Source of the DNA: Ulva prolifera
Lineage: Eukaryota > Chlorophyta > Ulvophyceae > Ulvales > Ulvaceae
DNA: 64,000 nucleotides
Direction of reading: 5' to 3'
NCBI GenBank assembly: GCA_023078555.1
Contig: CM041204.1
Location: forward strand, 5,558,930-5,622,929
A program made the translations under genes and the position numbers. The notes beneath the pieces were generated by a model. It was not told the origin of the DNA and searched no databases. It saw nothing but the letters and a program-made list of their open reading frames with translations. Shown here piece after piece: positions 22,501-33,622 of this stretch. The first letter of the stretch is position 1. Each line of letters opens with the position of its first letter.

Positions 22501-25188
22501 GATGTCAGGTAGGCACAGCCACTGTCCTGAAGCACCTATCCAACTGCAGACGTTCTTCCTCACCGTCTGATCCAGGCAAGCACGCAAGACACCGGCCAGA
22601 ACATCAGCCACCTGCGCTTCGCCAATGTCAGTGGTGTATGTCCGAGCTGCGAGGCGATCATCGATCACCTGCTTCCAGCGCTCCGGTGCAATGCATGCTA
22701 GACATCGAAGTGGAATGGTGACACGCAGACTCAACAATCATACTTCATAAGAGATGCCTACGATGACAGCTGTTGGTCTTGCACGAGGTCGAATCAACGA
22801 AGACTGCAGCACCACCCAGTTGTCATGATCAGGTGCAGTGGCCCGGTGCCAGGGACAACAGACGCAATGCTTCGCACGCTGTCTCTGAAGCGCAATCAAG
22901 GTCGGTCACGTATCGAACTGGTGCCAAGGAACAAGCGCGGTGTCCAAACTTACCTGTTTTGGTCGCGAGGATTCGCATACCACTTCACGAGCGCTATGGA
23001 TGGAACGCTCATGCGATGACACCACCCACGAACTGGACAATCAGCAACTTGCACTGCCCAAACAAACGGCGCAGGTCAAACAAGCGGCACTCTGTCAGCG
23101 GCATGGGCGTGAGCACTAGCTTAAGGCGGGGCTGCACGTCTCGGGCCCGCTGTTAACGTAGCGCGCTGTGATGATGTCTCCACAAATACCAGCAGCAGCG
23201 CGTACCGAGACTATGCACGTCTCCCAGGCTCAGCACGTCGTATCGCTATTGCCTCATTGTTTCGCTCAACGGGCCGTTTCAATGTTATTATAAGACATCA
23301 CTAGATTGCCGCATACATTACAAGTTCCATCTGACAGTCGCGTTGCGCCGACATACGTTCCCTGGCCCTGACCCCGGTAACGCTGTGGCTTGTGAGCGTG
23401 GATCTCGTAACATTTCATCTAACGTGGCACTCGGGAGAGAAGCCCTGCCCAGCGGCCACGCCTGCCGCTTCTCAGGTGACTGCTGTATGTGCGATAGCGC
23501 ACTGTCGCACGCGTACATTGTCATGAAGCATGACCTCGGCAATGTCTGTGTCATACTGTTGCCGAGCGACGGGGGCGCAGCGGCAACGTCGAGCGCGCCA
23601 CCGGAGCAACCTATTATGCAAGCGTGGATTTTCGTGCAAGCGCCGATTACCGACATCTTGTGGCCGCTTCGTCCTCTTTGTAACCGCTGCTTGACCTCGG
23701 CGTCGGCGGCCTTGGGCCCGGTCCCGCATCGACACAGGCATCTCTGGTTCTATACTGAACTCTCCCTCGGGCTTCACAGCATCGATTGTAGCTGGTGACC
23801 ATCGCGGTGGTCAGATGACGGCTGAGGGGCGTGATGCCACGTCACTGGAATGTGACGCAGCAGCTAGACATGCCACATATGGCTCTTGCACGGCCGTGGC
23901 CGAGGCGCACAGCCGATGCACAGCCACTGCTCCTGCAAAACGCCGGCTTCCATACATTCGCCGTGCACTGGCTCTCTGGGCTGCTCACTGACTCCATGGC
24001 TTAATTTCTAGAGGTGTGTTGCGGCTTTCAGTCCGGTTCAACGCGCTGTACATGTTGGGCCATGGGCCGGCCACTCGGATGTTCGAATTGCCGCCGCGCC
24101 CGCGCTCACCTGTTGCGGGGCTCGCGTGCGCACGTGATCGCGCCGCTGCTGCATGAGCCTGGACTCGCTGCGACGGCAACGAACTCGTATACGCACGGTC
24201 GATGTCGTACGGAGGTTGAGCAGACACCGGCTTGGCCAGCAGGTGTCTTTGAAGCATGCGAGGCCCGGTCTCGAGGGTCACCGTCCATCTATACATACAG
24301 ATACCGTACAAAGGTACCCCCAAACGACGGCTAGGCGTTGGTGACAGCTGCCGAATGACAGTGCCTCGCTGCGTCATAGTTGTATCGCTGGCTGCGAACT
24401 AATTTGTCACGCCACAGACGACACGACGAACGCTGAACGCTTGTCATGTACCGAGCTCACCTGAGGTGCGCTGCTGCGAGCCCCTGACGCGCGAGCTACC
24501 AGGCAAGTTGGCTCGCTGAGTCTGCAAATAGGCTGTGCCATATTTGCACGATCCATGATCACTTCATACGGCAGAGTCCCTCGACCACTTGATCTCTGCA
24601 AGTAGCACGTAGAAGTCTGTGATGACTTCACGTTCCGTGGTCGATCTTGGGCAACTTTGCGTCTCACGGCGACGTGATCGCATCGCACAACCACGACAGT
24701 AGGTCCACATATTAGCATACGCTATAGTATCGCTGTCGTAGCTGTCACCAGCCGTTGCGAGTGGCAGTCATCTCGATCCCTCCTGGCACGGTCTTCCAGA
24801 TCCTCGCGGACGTAGTGTGGATAGTCTGCGCCGATCAGGTATGCTGGCAAAGCATCCTGCCACCAGAATTGCCGCTGAGCTTGGATGGGCATGGCCTCTG
24901 AACTGCCGTTGTAATTCAGAACGGGTGCCGTCCTGCAGCACAAAATTCTGAAGTGACGATGCTCCTTGTGGAATTTGCACTGCGACATTTGCATTTTGCA
25001 CTCGAAATATTCCCTCTTCGCGGCCGTACTTTGCCATCTGTTTGTGTTCTCATGAAGCTCCGAGCCGTGGTCATGCAAGCTCACTGCGCCTGTGTGGGAC
25101 TCAGAGCCCGCGCACAATTCATCGTCGCTGCCCTCGGTCACCTGTCAGGTTTTCAAGTGCCATTTCTGCTCCTTGCGGTAGGCGCGAT
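19526..25188. other. Gene-poor stretch, nothing recognised
   Basis: Open frames of up to about 240 codons occur on both strands (for example 19924-20646, minus) but overlap each other and show no domain or gene-like splice layout. A CA-rich simple sequence lies at 21907-21958. Minus-strand frames at 22417-22737 and 24722-25141 have more protein-like stretches (such as DRLAARTYTTDIGEAQVADV and FWWQDALPAYLIGADYPHY) but match nothing I know. No tRNA was found. Confidence 0.35.
21907..21958. repeat. CA-rich simple sequence
   Basis: An imperfect run of CACACA and CACCC blocks of about 50 bp on the plus strand. Confidence 0.7.
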
Positions 25189-25211
25189 GGGGGGGGGGGG
25201 GGGGGGGGGGG
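25189..25211 (+). repeat. Homopolymer of 23 G
   Basis: An uninterrupted run of 23 guanines, just upstream of the zinc-knuckle/DUF1995 gene. The exact length is doubtful in any assembly. It could form a G-quadruplex. Confidence 0.9.
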
Positions 25212-25287
25212 CATTGGGTGCTCGCCGGTGTGGGCATGATGGAGTCAGTCCTCGCGCTCACATGCAGGCCATCCATCACATTCTCAG

Positions 25288-28200
25288 GCTTCTAGTTTTC
25301 TAAAGCTGCCTAGCAGGCCTAGCGCGCCTCGCAGGCTTCACGGACCCCGTAGCGTGACAGGCCCGAGCTCGTCGAGCGCAAGGGAAGCCAGCCGGGGAGT
25401 GCCCAGTGCAGAGCCGGACTCTTTGGCAGCAGCAGTGGATGGTAGCTACGATCTCCCAGAGGACTCCGAGCAACGTTCTCTCAAGGGCTCAAGCGCCAAG
25501 CAACGAAAGCCTCATGCTTCACGCGGGCGTTCGATAGGCCCGCAAAGCCCGGAGCACTTGCGCAACCGTGTGAATTCGCTGAGGCGAACGTTGATGGCAC
25601 AGTCGCCCGAAGAGAGGAAGAAACGGTGCAGCATTTGTGGTGAATTTGGCCATAACAAGCTCTCCTGCCCAGTTGCGGAAACGATGCCTCGAAAGAACAC
25701 AGTGACATGCTCTCAGTGTGGCAAGCCCGGCCACAACAGCCGGTCATGCCCGGTGCGACCACGAAGCACCACCGTCACCTGCTCACTCTGCGGCCGGGAC
25801 GGCCACAACTGCCGCACCTGTCCGATGCGCGCCAGCACAAAGAAGACCTCTGGGCCTACAGACATCACCCCAGGATCTCCCGCATGGGTATGGCACCCCC
25901 TCACCTCCCCTGCCTTCCCAGCCGCCCACACAATGCGTGGCGGGCCGCAGTAGCGCGTTCACATGCAGGAGGCGCCCGTGACGAACACGGCGGTGGGCCA
26001 GCATGTCGCGCGCAGCGAGTCCCAGGCCGCTGCCGCCGGCCAGGGCATGTTCCAGCCAGACAACCCCGACTCCACCCGCGGCTCGGGCGGCATGTCGGAA
26101 GATTTGCGTGCGTCGATGCAGCGCACTTCCGGCGGCGCATTTGACGGCGACACGCAGCGCGCCATCCCCCCGCAGCTGTCATCCCCAGTCCCCACCGGCC
26201 TCTCTGCTCCCGACCAGAAGTTTGGCGCCGGCTTCTGGATGCCGCAAGTGGACGACGACCCCCTTTACCTGGGCCCCCTGAAGAGCAGTTTCGTCTTCCC
26301 TCTGCCGTCGTCCGTCGACGAGGCCGTGCAACTCGCCTGGACCGCCTCCTACCGGTGCGCTTGTCCCCTGCACCTGCAGGGGCCCTGCATGGCCTGCATA
26401 GCCTGGCCATGGCGTCCACCACATCACCTGATGCGCCATGCTAACCATGCACTCACCGTTCATCAAACAGTGCGAACCATCATGCAGCACCCGGCCGATG
26501 CTCTGAGCTGACCATGCCACACGCACGTACATGTGCACGTTGCTGGAGACTCACTCCGTGAGCTGCGATAGAGATGGTGTGTGCGCCAGTCCGTGGTGCG
26601 GTGGTGAACAGCGCAGGGCTGTTTCTGCAGGGCATGGCTGGACAAGGAGCGCTTGCAGTGTGTGGAGTGGCTGATTCCCGCGACGAGCGAGACCGACCCA
26701 ACGATGCCCGCGGCACCGCAGCAGCAGTTCAACCTTGCCGTCAACCTCTCCACGGAGATGCTGCGCTCCCTCAAGCAGAACGAAGGCCTGCAGGGGCCGC
26801 TGAAGGCGCACCTCTATGACACCTCTGACCTCGTCGGTGCGACCGCCCCCGCCCCCTGCCCCTGCAGCTGCCGCCTGTCTCGAGACTGTCCGCATCGCAG
26901 CCTCTCTCCGCGGTGCCTCAGTCACCCGGAACCGCTTGAAGACCCGGTCCGAGGGGTGTGCTGAACGCCATGGGAGTGTGCGCGCGCTGCCGTGCTCTTT
27001 GTGGCGTGTGGCCGTGATGGAGTGCGGGTGTGTGTGCAGGCAAGTGGGAGGGCGACCGGGTGGCGGCGCTCGTGTTCCCAACGGCCGAGTACGCCGACAC
27101 ACTGATGGACCTTGCACAGGAGGGCTCCGACTCGCGCCTTGTGCTCATCGTCAACCCGCAGTGGACGCTCGAGGGCCAGGTCATCTCGGACTTTGGCATC
27201 GGGCCCGAGGGCCAGCGCCGCAGCAAGTTTGCGGAGGCATTTGTGCCAACCTTCTACTTCAAGCGCCTGAGCGTGTACGGCGACCGCGTGACCCTCATGC
27301 GCGTGTACCCCGGCGGCTGGCAGGTGTACTGGACACCACAGAACGGCAAGATCCGCATGATTGGAATCGAGTACCGGCGGCCAGGGTTCAGCCGCCTCGT
27401 GGAGCTGCTGCGGCCGCACGCGGAGAGCCGCACGGCGATGTCGTGGCTGGAGCGCATGCGCGACGTCGTGCCGCAGTCGCAGGCCGCCTCGTGGCCGGGC
27501 CTGCAGTACGACTTTGACGCGTCACCGGGCCTGCGGCGGCCGTCGGCTGGAGCGGAGACAGCGCCCGCCGCGGCAGCAATGCAGCAGCAGAGCGCCGGCC
27601 TTGACCTGCTGCGGGACGGCGGCGGCAGCGGGCGGCACGCCGGCAAGACCGTCGCCGCGAGCGAGTCCACGGTGTATGTCAATGCGACCGGCGATCTCGA
27701 CGTGAATGCCGTGCTCCATGGCGGATCCAACGGTTCGCGGCGCTGGGGCCCCGCGTGGCCGCCGTCCAGCGGCGCAGCGTGGGCTGGCCCGCTGGCTGGG
27801 GAGTGCTTGGGTCCCGCCGGCGAACTCTCATACAGCCGCCACCAGTCAGCGTCGGGGCCGCTGCAGGAGGAGCTGCGCGGGCTGCCATCCGTCGGCGGTG
27901 GCAGCGGCGGCGTGCATGACCCAGTGGTGGAGCGCCCAGGCCTGCAGGACGGGCGGCTGACGGAGCAGCTGGCGGAGCTGACTGGCGAGAGCTCCGAGTC
28001 GGGGCGTGACCCGGAGCGGCGCAAGGACAGCGCGCTCGCCGCGCAGCACGCGCAGGCGATGGCGGGCGGCGCAGGGCTGGAGCGGCTGGACGGCGGCAAG
28101 TGGCCAGAGCTCGAGACTGCAAGCGAGAGCGACCTGCAGAAGGTGGCGCGGCTGCGGTCGCGGCTGCACAATGTCAACTCGCAGCTGGTGTCGCTGGAAC

Positions 28201-28505
28201 AGGAGCGCGGGGCGGTGCTGGCGGAGCTGACGATGCTGAGCGGCTCGTCACGCGCGCAGCTTCTGCGCGATCCGGAGCTGCTTCACATGGCACAGGCGAT
28301 GACCGGGCCCCCGGTGGGGGACGAACCACTGGCGGCAGCGGTGTGTGGGCACGTCGCGGCCGACGCAGACATGGCGGGTGCCGACACGACAATGAATGAT
28401 GACACGATGAATGATGCCATGTGGCATGATGACGGCGGCGAGGAGGCCAAGGACATGAAGAACAACGTTTTAGACCTGTTCAAGGGTTTTTTGGGTGGGA
28501 ATTGA
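25288..28505 (+). CDS. Three-zinc-knuckle protein fused to a DUF1995 domain
   Basis: Exons: about 25288-25887, 25969-26354, 26631-26836 and 27040-28505 (stop TGA); every junction keeps phase. Exon 1 carries three CX2CX4HX4C knuckles: CSICGEFGHNKLSC, CSQCGKPGHNSRSC and CSLCGRDGHNCRTC, spaced about 30 residues apart, of the plant GHN type that binds nucleic acid or protein. Exons 2-4 encode a DUF1995 domain: FPLPSSVDEAVQLAW, RLQCVEWLIP, RVAALVFPTAEYADTL, RLVLIVNPQW and GGWQVYWTPQNGKIRMIG. DUF1995 is found in plastid proteins of plants and algae, including the photosystem II assembly factor LPA3. A long Ala/Gly-rich tail, a short coiled-coil-like stretch (LRSRLHNVNSQLVSLEQER) and an acidic C-terminus follow. 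The initiator Met is unresolved; the sequence upstream of the knuckles is Ser/Arg-rich, as in transit peptides. Function unknown. Confidence 0.8.
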
Positions 28506-29616
28506 GCATGGCGCCGGGCGTTCTGGCGAGACAGTAGAGCATGTGGATGGTGCGGGGGCTTCCTGCTGGGAAGCAGGCACGGGATGCATGGGATTGCGGG
28601 AAAGAATGTGGCTGCAATGGTGCCTGCCGCGCGCATGGCCGGTGTTGCCGCTGCTGCGGAAGAGGGCTGTGCGGCTGACGCGCCCGCGCCCGAGGTGAGG
28701 CTTTTGCATGCATTGCGAGAGCGCTTGCTCTGTGCGGATGGATCTGTGTTTGCGTATCTGCTGGTACAGCAGAGTTCTGGGTGCAAGCTGTCGTAGACAG
28801 CCGGATGTGACACCCTGTGCGAAGGACGCGCTTGAATTCCGGGTGACAGGCATGTTGAGATGGTGATGACACCCCAGCCAAGGTTGCATCTTCATGCGGT
28901 ATGCAGTGGGCCTGGCCGGCGTCAGCTTGTAGCGATCCAAGCGTGTGAGACGCCGTAGGCGTGTAACTGAACTGCGCACCATCTACAGTGGCCACCGAGC
29001 ACACACCCCTCAAAGCAGTGCAGTATATGCCGATTGCATTGCTGATCACCATCAACACAGCATGCACTACTCACTATGCTTTACACCGACAACTACATAG
29101 AATGATGCGACGGTTGCAATGAGTCTGTGTGCCTAAGAAGTTCTCTTTCGCCATCTTGTTATTCCCGGCGGGGGACAACTACAATTCGTTCCGCCACCCT
29201 GTGATTGATGATCACCGTTGATGCACAAGGGCCAGGTGCAGCCATTGTCCAAGACATGCTTCCTGAAGTGGTTGTCACAGCAACCTACTCCAAATCCAGC
29301 AGGCCACACTCGCAGATCACAAACATGACAGCTGTCGATCATTCTGAAGTTGTGATGGCTTGTTGGTATGTACACATGATATTTACTTTCGCCATGCGAA
29401 ACAGCACTAATTTGCATGTTGAGTCGACAGTAGTTGCTCCTCGTCCAAGTGATCATATCGGGATCTCTCGACGCTGTTGAGTCACCGAGCACGTTGCCCG
29501 ACATAGTTGCAAATGTTTTACAATCAAACAAAGATCATCTTGTCCACCCCCCCCACCAAGATGATTTAGGCCATGTCATGCTCTGAAAGATCGGGACTGC
29601 CTTGACTCAGAGCATG
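28506..29616. other. Convergent spacer between DUF1995 and M48 genes
   Basis: Holds the 3' UTRs of two convergent genes. A TGTAA on the minus strand (29522-29518), about 95 bp past the M48 stop, is a good polyadenylation-signal candidate. No further gene was recognised. Confidence 0.5.
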
Positions 29617-31420
29617 TCACCTCTTATGTCTAGCCAACAGTGTTTTGTACTGCGCACTGTTTGCCCAGCGGTCTACTTCCCTTGCACGCAGGACTGGCAG
29701 GGGATGGCTGAGATACCGATTCTGGGATGATCGCAGGAAGGTGCCCAGAGGCCCGGCTGTAGCCTCATCATATGACCTTGCTTGATCCAAGAAGGCATCC
29801 ACATTCAGTTCGTGAGCCAGGTTGCGGGCGCCGCCCGCAAGCTTCATGAGCGAGCTCACCACAACTCGGGGGTCTTGCACAACCAACAGAGCTGACCTGG
29901 GAACGTGTGCTTGCTCAGTTTGCAGTACCCTTCAGGAGATGCATTTATGGTATATGGAAACATCTACTGTGAGCAGTGAGCACGTTGGCAATTCTGATAT
30001 CCCAGGTAAATTTGTGCCTTCTCCCTTGGCATTGAGAGAGTAGTCCGAAAAGAGGGTCGCCAACATCACGTGAACTTGCAAAGATTTTTGGTGATACTCA
30101 CACCACAGTCAATATAATTAAAGTCTGGCAGCAGACACAGGAGGAGTCGGAACTTGGCTGCCCTCGACACGGGAGCTACTGCAGGAGTGCGTACCGCGAT
30201 GTTCCTTTCAGCTACACCGGATCCAGCTTCCAAAGCGATGCATGGACAGGTCATCAACACGTGCACAGCTATGCTCGGGCAGTCGGCACACCTGTCGCAC
30301 GTCAGCTCAGCTGCCCGCATCCACCGAAACAGGGACTCTTCAGCCACGCTCGAAACCAGCGGCAGCAGGTTGCTAGTGCCGTTGGCCAGTACATTCCCAA
30401 TCGTTAGCCACACTCCATGGTTGCACTTCAAGTGTCCCAACTGCACGCAATGTGTGACTATCATTGACCCTGGAAAATGCAAGAACAGCCAGCTTAACAT
30501 AACCAGGTGACCCATGCACGCAGTATGAACTTGCACCGCACACAACGGACATACAGTTCTTTACACCCACCAACTGCAGCAACATTGCACTCCATGGCAT
30601 CATCGTATCAAGTTGAGGTACAATCGGGCACAGCAAGTACACCATGACACAGCATCATGGGATGGCAACATGACCTCCATGCATGACATGGAACGGCGGG
30701 AGCTAACCTCATGCGCAATCACTCCTTGAAGTTCTTCAGGCGTTAGCAGCTCGAGCAAGCCGGTATTCAACATGATAAATGGTTGCTTCCCCGCTATGGC
30801 CAGTGTGTACGCATTGGGAAATGCGTTCTGCAAAAGCAGCGAAGCGGAGTCGCATGCAGCTGACCGAGATGATCCATGCCAGAATGAGGTGGAGCACTTC
30901 AGATGTTCTGTGCCAATCATGCGAGTTGTATATCAGCAAGAGCATACATCAGAGGCTCGTAAGCTATGCATGGACAGGCTCATACGAAGGAGCAGGCTGC
31001 TGTACGCATCTTCCCCACAGCGACTCGCAAGCTGTACGCCCATGCAACCAAGTATCACACCTGACGCACGTACAAGCCTGGTACTTCCATGCTGAGCGTT
31101 TCGCAGGCTTGAAGAAGCAGCTTGTGCACAGACGAAAGCTGTGATTCCCCGACCTTGACAGCAGCTCCAATATTTTCCAGATACAGAGCTTGCTCCACAC
31201 TGGGCCCACCCAAGACCGAACGCGCCATTGATTCCAGGCCAGGCAAGGATCGAAGAAGGCCAGTGTTCTGCTGATCTAATGGATGCCGGAAGTCGTCACC
31301 ATCCAACCCGACGAGCTTGGGCACTCGTCCGATTCGCGTCGCTGGGCTGCTTTGCATATATACGGGTCGTTTGATATGATCTGTTTCAGAGGCCCCAATC
31401 TGTAACATGTGGATTTTCCC
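29617..31420 (-). CDS. M48-family metalloprotease, plastid-type
   Basis: A zinc metalloprotease of the HtpX/Ste24 (M48) family, close to plant homologues predicted to be plastid proteins. Exons are 31420-31061, 30827-30708, 30440-30292 and 29896-29617. The active site HExxH is split by an intron: exon 2 ends VIAHE and exon 3 starts LGHLKCNHG, giving HELGH. Before it come DDFRHPLDQQNT, YVRQ/NAFPNAYTLAIAGKQPF and LLELLTPEELQGV. After it comes FRWMRAAELTCDR with the third zinc-ligand Glu, then SSLMKLAGG, NVDAFLDQARSYD and SHPLPVLRAREVDRW. The substrate is not known. The N-terminal targeting exon was not located; the first in-frame Met in the visible exon is at 31408. A likely minus-strand TGTAA lies at 29522-29518. 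Confidence 0.88.
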
Positions 31421-33622
31421 CTGCAAAGACAGAGTGGGCGTTTCGAGGTGTTGTCGACTGCTTGTATCGCCTAGGCACAGTGTCAAGCGAAGCGAAATCG
31501 ATCAACTGGAAGACAGTTCAGTTTACATCGGAATAATGTTTCGAGCAGCCGGAATGCAATGGAATATGACGTCGACGTGGACAAGAGTGCTGGATGCGTT
31601 GGACTTGAGATCTCCATCTCAGAGGATGTCACCACACAAAGTTGCAGCTACAAATTAGTAGTATCAGTGTTATATGATACTACCCATGACAAAGCTGGAG
31701 CGCACGGGATGGGCCTGCGGGGGATTCCGAAAGCTCGCCATGGCCTGCTGATGAGATGCACCCCCACGTCCGAAAGTAGACCGGAATGTACTCTTCATAC
31801 TTCAGGGATGCTTGCAAATTGTGAAGTAGCGAATCAATTCACAAAAATTTGCCACCGCTACGTCACAGCAGCATTTTGAGCCAGAGAGCTGACAACCCAA
31901 CAGCAAGACCCGATCGATCAGGAAGGCTACTGCCGGTACACCTTGGAGACTAACTCAGAGATTCCCAACTATTGCACTGCAGGGGTCAGTATTTGCATCG
32001 TTGGCTTGACTACACGTGTTCGTGTGTTAAGCGAGCACTTGTTGTGTCATGTGTCTACGAGGGCGATCGCGTGGGCTTGAGTTTTTGACAGGCCATTGGG
32101 CAAAGCAAGGCATGATATGACACCAATATTCAGCAAGCAATGCCAGCTTCGCAGAGTTGCGCCACAGAGGAATATGGACCCATTGGCTGTCTGTCACATG
32201 ATTGCAGCGGACAGAACTGGCATGTAGCCCACATGTGGCCCGTCAGTGGCACGTGTGTGGCCCGGTCGTCGTTGACACAATGGGAAGTGAAAGGCATCCT
32301 TGCATAGGTTGACCCGGAATAGGCAAAGTAGAAGTTGCAGTACATCTGGAAGGGCCTGAGCATTTGAAGCTGTCCACAATCTGGGGTCGGTTGAAGTGTG
32401 TGCCATAGCTCGAGGCATGCCAACAGCATGCATCTGCGTGCCTTGTCCTGCTGCGGCCTTGCCACCGCAGGTTGCTGTGCACAGGCATCGGCTGGGATCT
32501 CAACTGCAGCCAGAGGGTCAGAACTTAAGGGACCATTGCATGGTGTGACAGTCTGCACTACACGGCCAGCATTATGTGCCACTGTCGAGTGCTATAGGCA
32601 CCCTCATACTGCTAGTCATGTAATGCAGTTGCTTTGATGAGCATTCCACCTGGAATGTCAATATGCACAACAGACGGATCGAAGAGCTTGTTGCAGTTCA
32701 CAAGGCATGAGATGGATTTGTAATGCCCATGTCATGCATGCAGTGTGCATCAGGTGATAGGTGCACTGTGCTTGCACTCTGTCAAACGACGACCAGCTCC
32801 TCCCCAAACAGGCGGCAATATCACGACCATAATCTCTCATACAAGGTGCCAGAAACAGCAGGTCATGGTCGTCCTGTAGGCCACAGGTTTACATGACTCG
32901 AGCTTTGCGCGTCAGAAGCTCAGAAGCCCTGGAACCCAAAAGCAAGGGCCACCAGAGGTTGTGATTGGTCAGGTACCCCTGAATCCCAGCACATCTTGCA
33001 GAATTGTAACATTTTGCAGGTGCGCCGCAAAGTCTAGACATGTGATTAGCTCCAGCTGCGAGATATGTTGGTTGTTGAGTCACTAACAGCATGCCATGTG
33101 AATGGAAACCACAGTACAATGTCCCGCGACGCATCAGCAGTCGCAGCTGGGCCGTTGCAAGTGGCCCTGCCAAGTCTTGGAGCATGCAGCCAGCATGCCT
33201 GGACCGTTCACACTTGCACAGGCCAGTCTGGCAGTGGCTGTCCAAGGACACACACTTCACTCTGCTATGCTCAAAACGGCATATCTACTCCGGTCGCCTT
33301 CTTTCTGAATGTTTCTGGTGGTCAGTGCCTTCTTACAACTGCTGGTGACAGTACAGTGCTTTGGAGATCTGTCTAGCTTCTGTCCACTATCAAGCACTGT
33401 GACCTCACAAAGCAGCAGCGGGATGTGTGACAGCACCAGTATGTTGTGGTGCAGCCAAGAGGGGCCGCACCAGGTGCGCCACGGACCACATGCCTTCATG
33501 GCCATGACGCAAAATTATGAACACCAAGCCATTCTGGTCATAGCCTTTGTTCACAGTGCAGATATTCGGTCAGCGCCGCCGTGCACTTAAGTTCGAGCTC
33601 TGCAGGAACAGGCCACCAGCCC
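31421..33622. other. Spacer with possible unrecognised minus-strand exons
   Basis: Upstream of the M48 gene I expect its targeting exon and promoter. On the minus strand, protein-like stretches occur at 32889-32970 (NLWWPLLLGSRASELLTRK), about 32770-32880 (MRDYGRDIAACLGRSW) and 32300-32450 (MLLACLELWHTLQP). The first is vaguely F-box-like, but I could not chain the pieces. No gene is claimed. Confidence 0.25.

Noticed and set aside
27254-28177. 307-codon minus-strand open frame
   Set aside because: Antisense of the DUF1995 exon, with Ser/Pro/Arg-rich composition typical of a shadow.
30680-30720. M48 protease that seems to lack the second His of HExxH
   Set aside because: An intron splits the motif; the next exon starts LGH and restores HELGH.
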